DNA of 7,497 nucleotides from an uncultured Dechloromonas sp. GTDB lineage: Bacteria > Pseudomonadota > Gammaproteobacteria > Burkholderiales > Rhodocyclaceae. The DNA is taken from NCBI GenBank assembly GCA_946477505.1, contig CAMKYP010000183.1, positions 1-7,497 of the forward strand. The letters are read 5' to 3'. Under the pieces are notes generated by a model. It saw only the letters and a program-made list of their open reading frames with translations. It was not told the DNA's origin and searched no databases. Every line of letters begins with the position of its first letter. The first letter of the stretch is position 1. Position numbers and translations under genes: made by a program. Below, piece by piece: positions 6,789 to 7,497 of this stretch.

Positions 6789-7497
6789 ATGAATGATCCT
6801 ATTGAAGATTCCGGCGATTATAGCCGAACTGAACCGCTCCGCCTGACCGTTCCCGAGGCATCCACCGGCCGTCGACTCGATCAGGTGCTGGCTGAACTGT
6901 TGCCCCAGCATTCGCGAAATCGCCTCCAGACCTGGGTCAAGAATGGTTGTGTCCTGGTCGATGAAAATTTGGAAACCGAGCCCAAGCGGAAGCTGCTGGG
7001 TGGTCAGGTGTTGCTGATAGAAGAACCCGAGGACGCTCGCAGCCCGGTCGACCAACCTGAAGACATTCCGCTCGATGTCGTATTCGAGGACGAGACGCTG
7101 CTGGTGATCAACAAGCCGGCCGGCCTGGTCGTCCATCCCGGCAGCGGCAACTGGAGTGGAACGCTGATGAACGCCCTGCTGCACCATGTGCCGGGCATCG
7201 ACCAGATTCCTCGTGCGGGTATCGTCCATCGGCTGGACAAGGACACCAGCGGACTGATGGTGGTCGCCAAGACCCTGGAGGCGCAGACCGATCTGGTGCG
7301 CCAGTTGCAGGCGCGAACCGTCAAGCGCATTTATCTGGCCTTTGCGGCGGGTGTGATCAAGAAGGACGGTGGGGTCGATTCGCCCATCGGCCGGCATCCC
7401 ACGCAGCGCATCAAGATGGCGGTGGTTCCCGAGAACCGGGGGGGCAAGCCGGCCTTGACCTGGTATCGCGTGCTCGATTCCTTCCCCTATTGCACTT
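6789..7497 (+). CDS. rluD: 23S rRNA pseudouridine synthase RluD; 3' end cut by window edge
   Basis: The visible 236 residues are the N-terminal two thirds or more of RluD (326 residues in E. coli); the frame is open to the right edge. An S4 RNA-binding domain (about 26-78: STGRRLDQVLAELLP, SRNRLQTWVKNG) precedes the RsuA/RluA-type catalytic domain, with VINKPAGLVVHPGSG (106-120), motif II GIVHRLDKDTSGLMVVAKT (144-162, catalytic Asp150), VKRIYLAFAAG (178-188) and SPIGRHPTQRIKM (198-210). RluD makes pseudouridines in helix 69 of 23S rRNA (E. coli positions 1911, 1915 and 1917), supporting ribosome assembly and translation termination. The leader before the S4 domain is acidic and probably variable. 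The start at 6789 is the conservative choice; an in-frame ATG at 6768 has a better Shine-Dalgarno. The divergent pairing with bamD supports RluD over its paralogues RluA and RluC. Confidence 0.95.
   Translation, partial: MNDPIEDSGDYSRTEPLRLTVPEASTGRRLDQVLAELLPQHSRNRLQTWVKNGCVLVDENLETEPKRKLLGGQVLLIEEPEDARSPVDQPEDIPLDVVFEDETLLVINKPAGLVVHPGSGNWSGTLMNALLHHVPGIDQIPRAGIVHRLDKDTSGLMVVAKTLEAQTDLVRQLQARTVKRIYLAFAAGVIKKDGGVDSPIGRHPTQRIKMAVVPENRGGKPALTWYRVLDSFPYCT
6817..6822 (-). promoter_or_regulatory. Putative -10 element of the bamD promoter
   Basis: The minus strand reads TATAAT, a perfect sigma-70 -10 hexamer in GC-rich DNA, ending 30 bp before the bamD ATG. A start near 6810 would give a leader of about 24 nt carrying the AGGA ribosome site. 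No good -35 is visible at 15-19 bp spacing and no TGn extension is present. The element lies within rluD codons 10-12. Confidence 0.5.

Noticed and set aside
6793..6846. 17-codon ORF starting at the second ATG of ATGAATG, out of frame with rluD
   Set aside because: It overlaps clear rluD codons and has no ribosome site of its own; chance is the simplest reading.
6420..7397. 325-codon open frame on the minus strand across rluD and the bamD start
   Set aside because: It runs antisense through the strongly conserved rluD motifs and in another frame of bamD. Its composition is typical of a shadow frame and no family is recognisable.

Overview
The window is GC-rich with dense, proteobacterial-type gene packing. 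The gene set (AsmA-like DUF748 protein, RmuC, DUF3293 protein, a Ser/Thr kinase fused to HDOD and GAF modules, BamD, RluD) and the protein sequences suggest a betaproteobacterium, most likely of the Rhodocyclaceae type (Dechloromonas/Azonexus-like). That placement rests on protein character and gene order alone; no 16S gene or database match was available.

Layout: positions 1-5779 hold four plus-strand genes packed like one operon. They are the 3' part of a DUF748 gene (cut by the left edge), rmuC (7 bp later, with its Shine-Dalgarno overlapping the previous stop), a DUF3293 gene (starting 17 bp inside rmuC) and a 792-residue kinase-HDOD-GAF gene (ATGA overlap with the DUF3293 gene). A 185-bp intergenic stretch (5780-5964) follows. 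It holds a short UUCG-loop hairpin and a 9-bp-stem intrinsic terminator placed between two convergent genes, so it can serve both. bamD is on the minus strand (5965-6786), and rluD diverges from it (6789 to the right edge, truncated). The bamD and rluD start codons are only 2 bp apart, so each gene's upstream signals lie inside the other's coding sequence; a perfect TATAAT for bamD sits at 6817-6822.

How the genes relate: the DUF748 protein (envelope, AsmA-like), BamD (outer-membrane protein assembly) and RluD (23S rRNA pseudouridylation) are housekeeping-type genes, and RmuC is a predicted PD-(D/E)XK-like protein tied to limiting DNA rearrangement. The unusual member is the fused kinase: an apparently catalytically intact Hanks-type kinase, an HDOD module without the HD metal pair, and a C-terminal GAF sensor in one soluble protein. 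This looks like a one-protein signalling device whose inputs and targets cannot be deduced from the window. I see no mobile elements, CRISPR arrays, tRNA or rRNA genes. Apart from the fused kinase, I see no sign of a novel multi-gene system.
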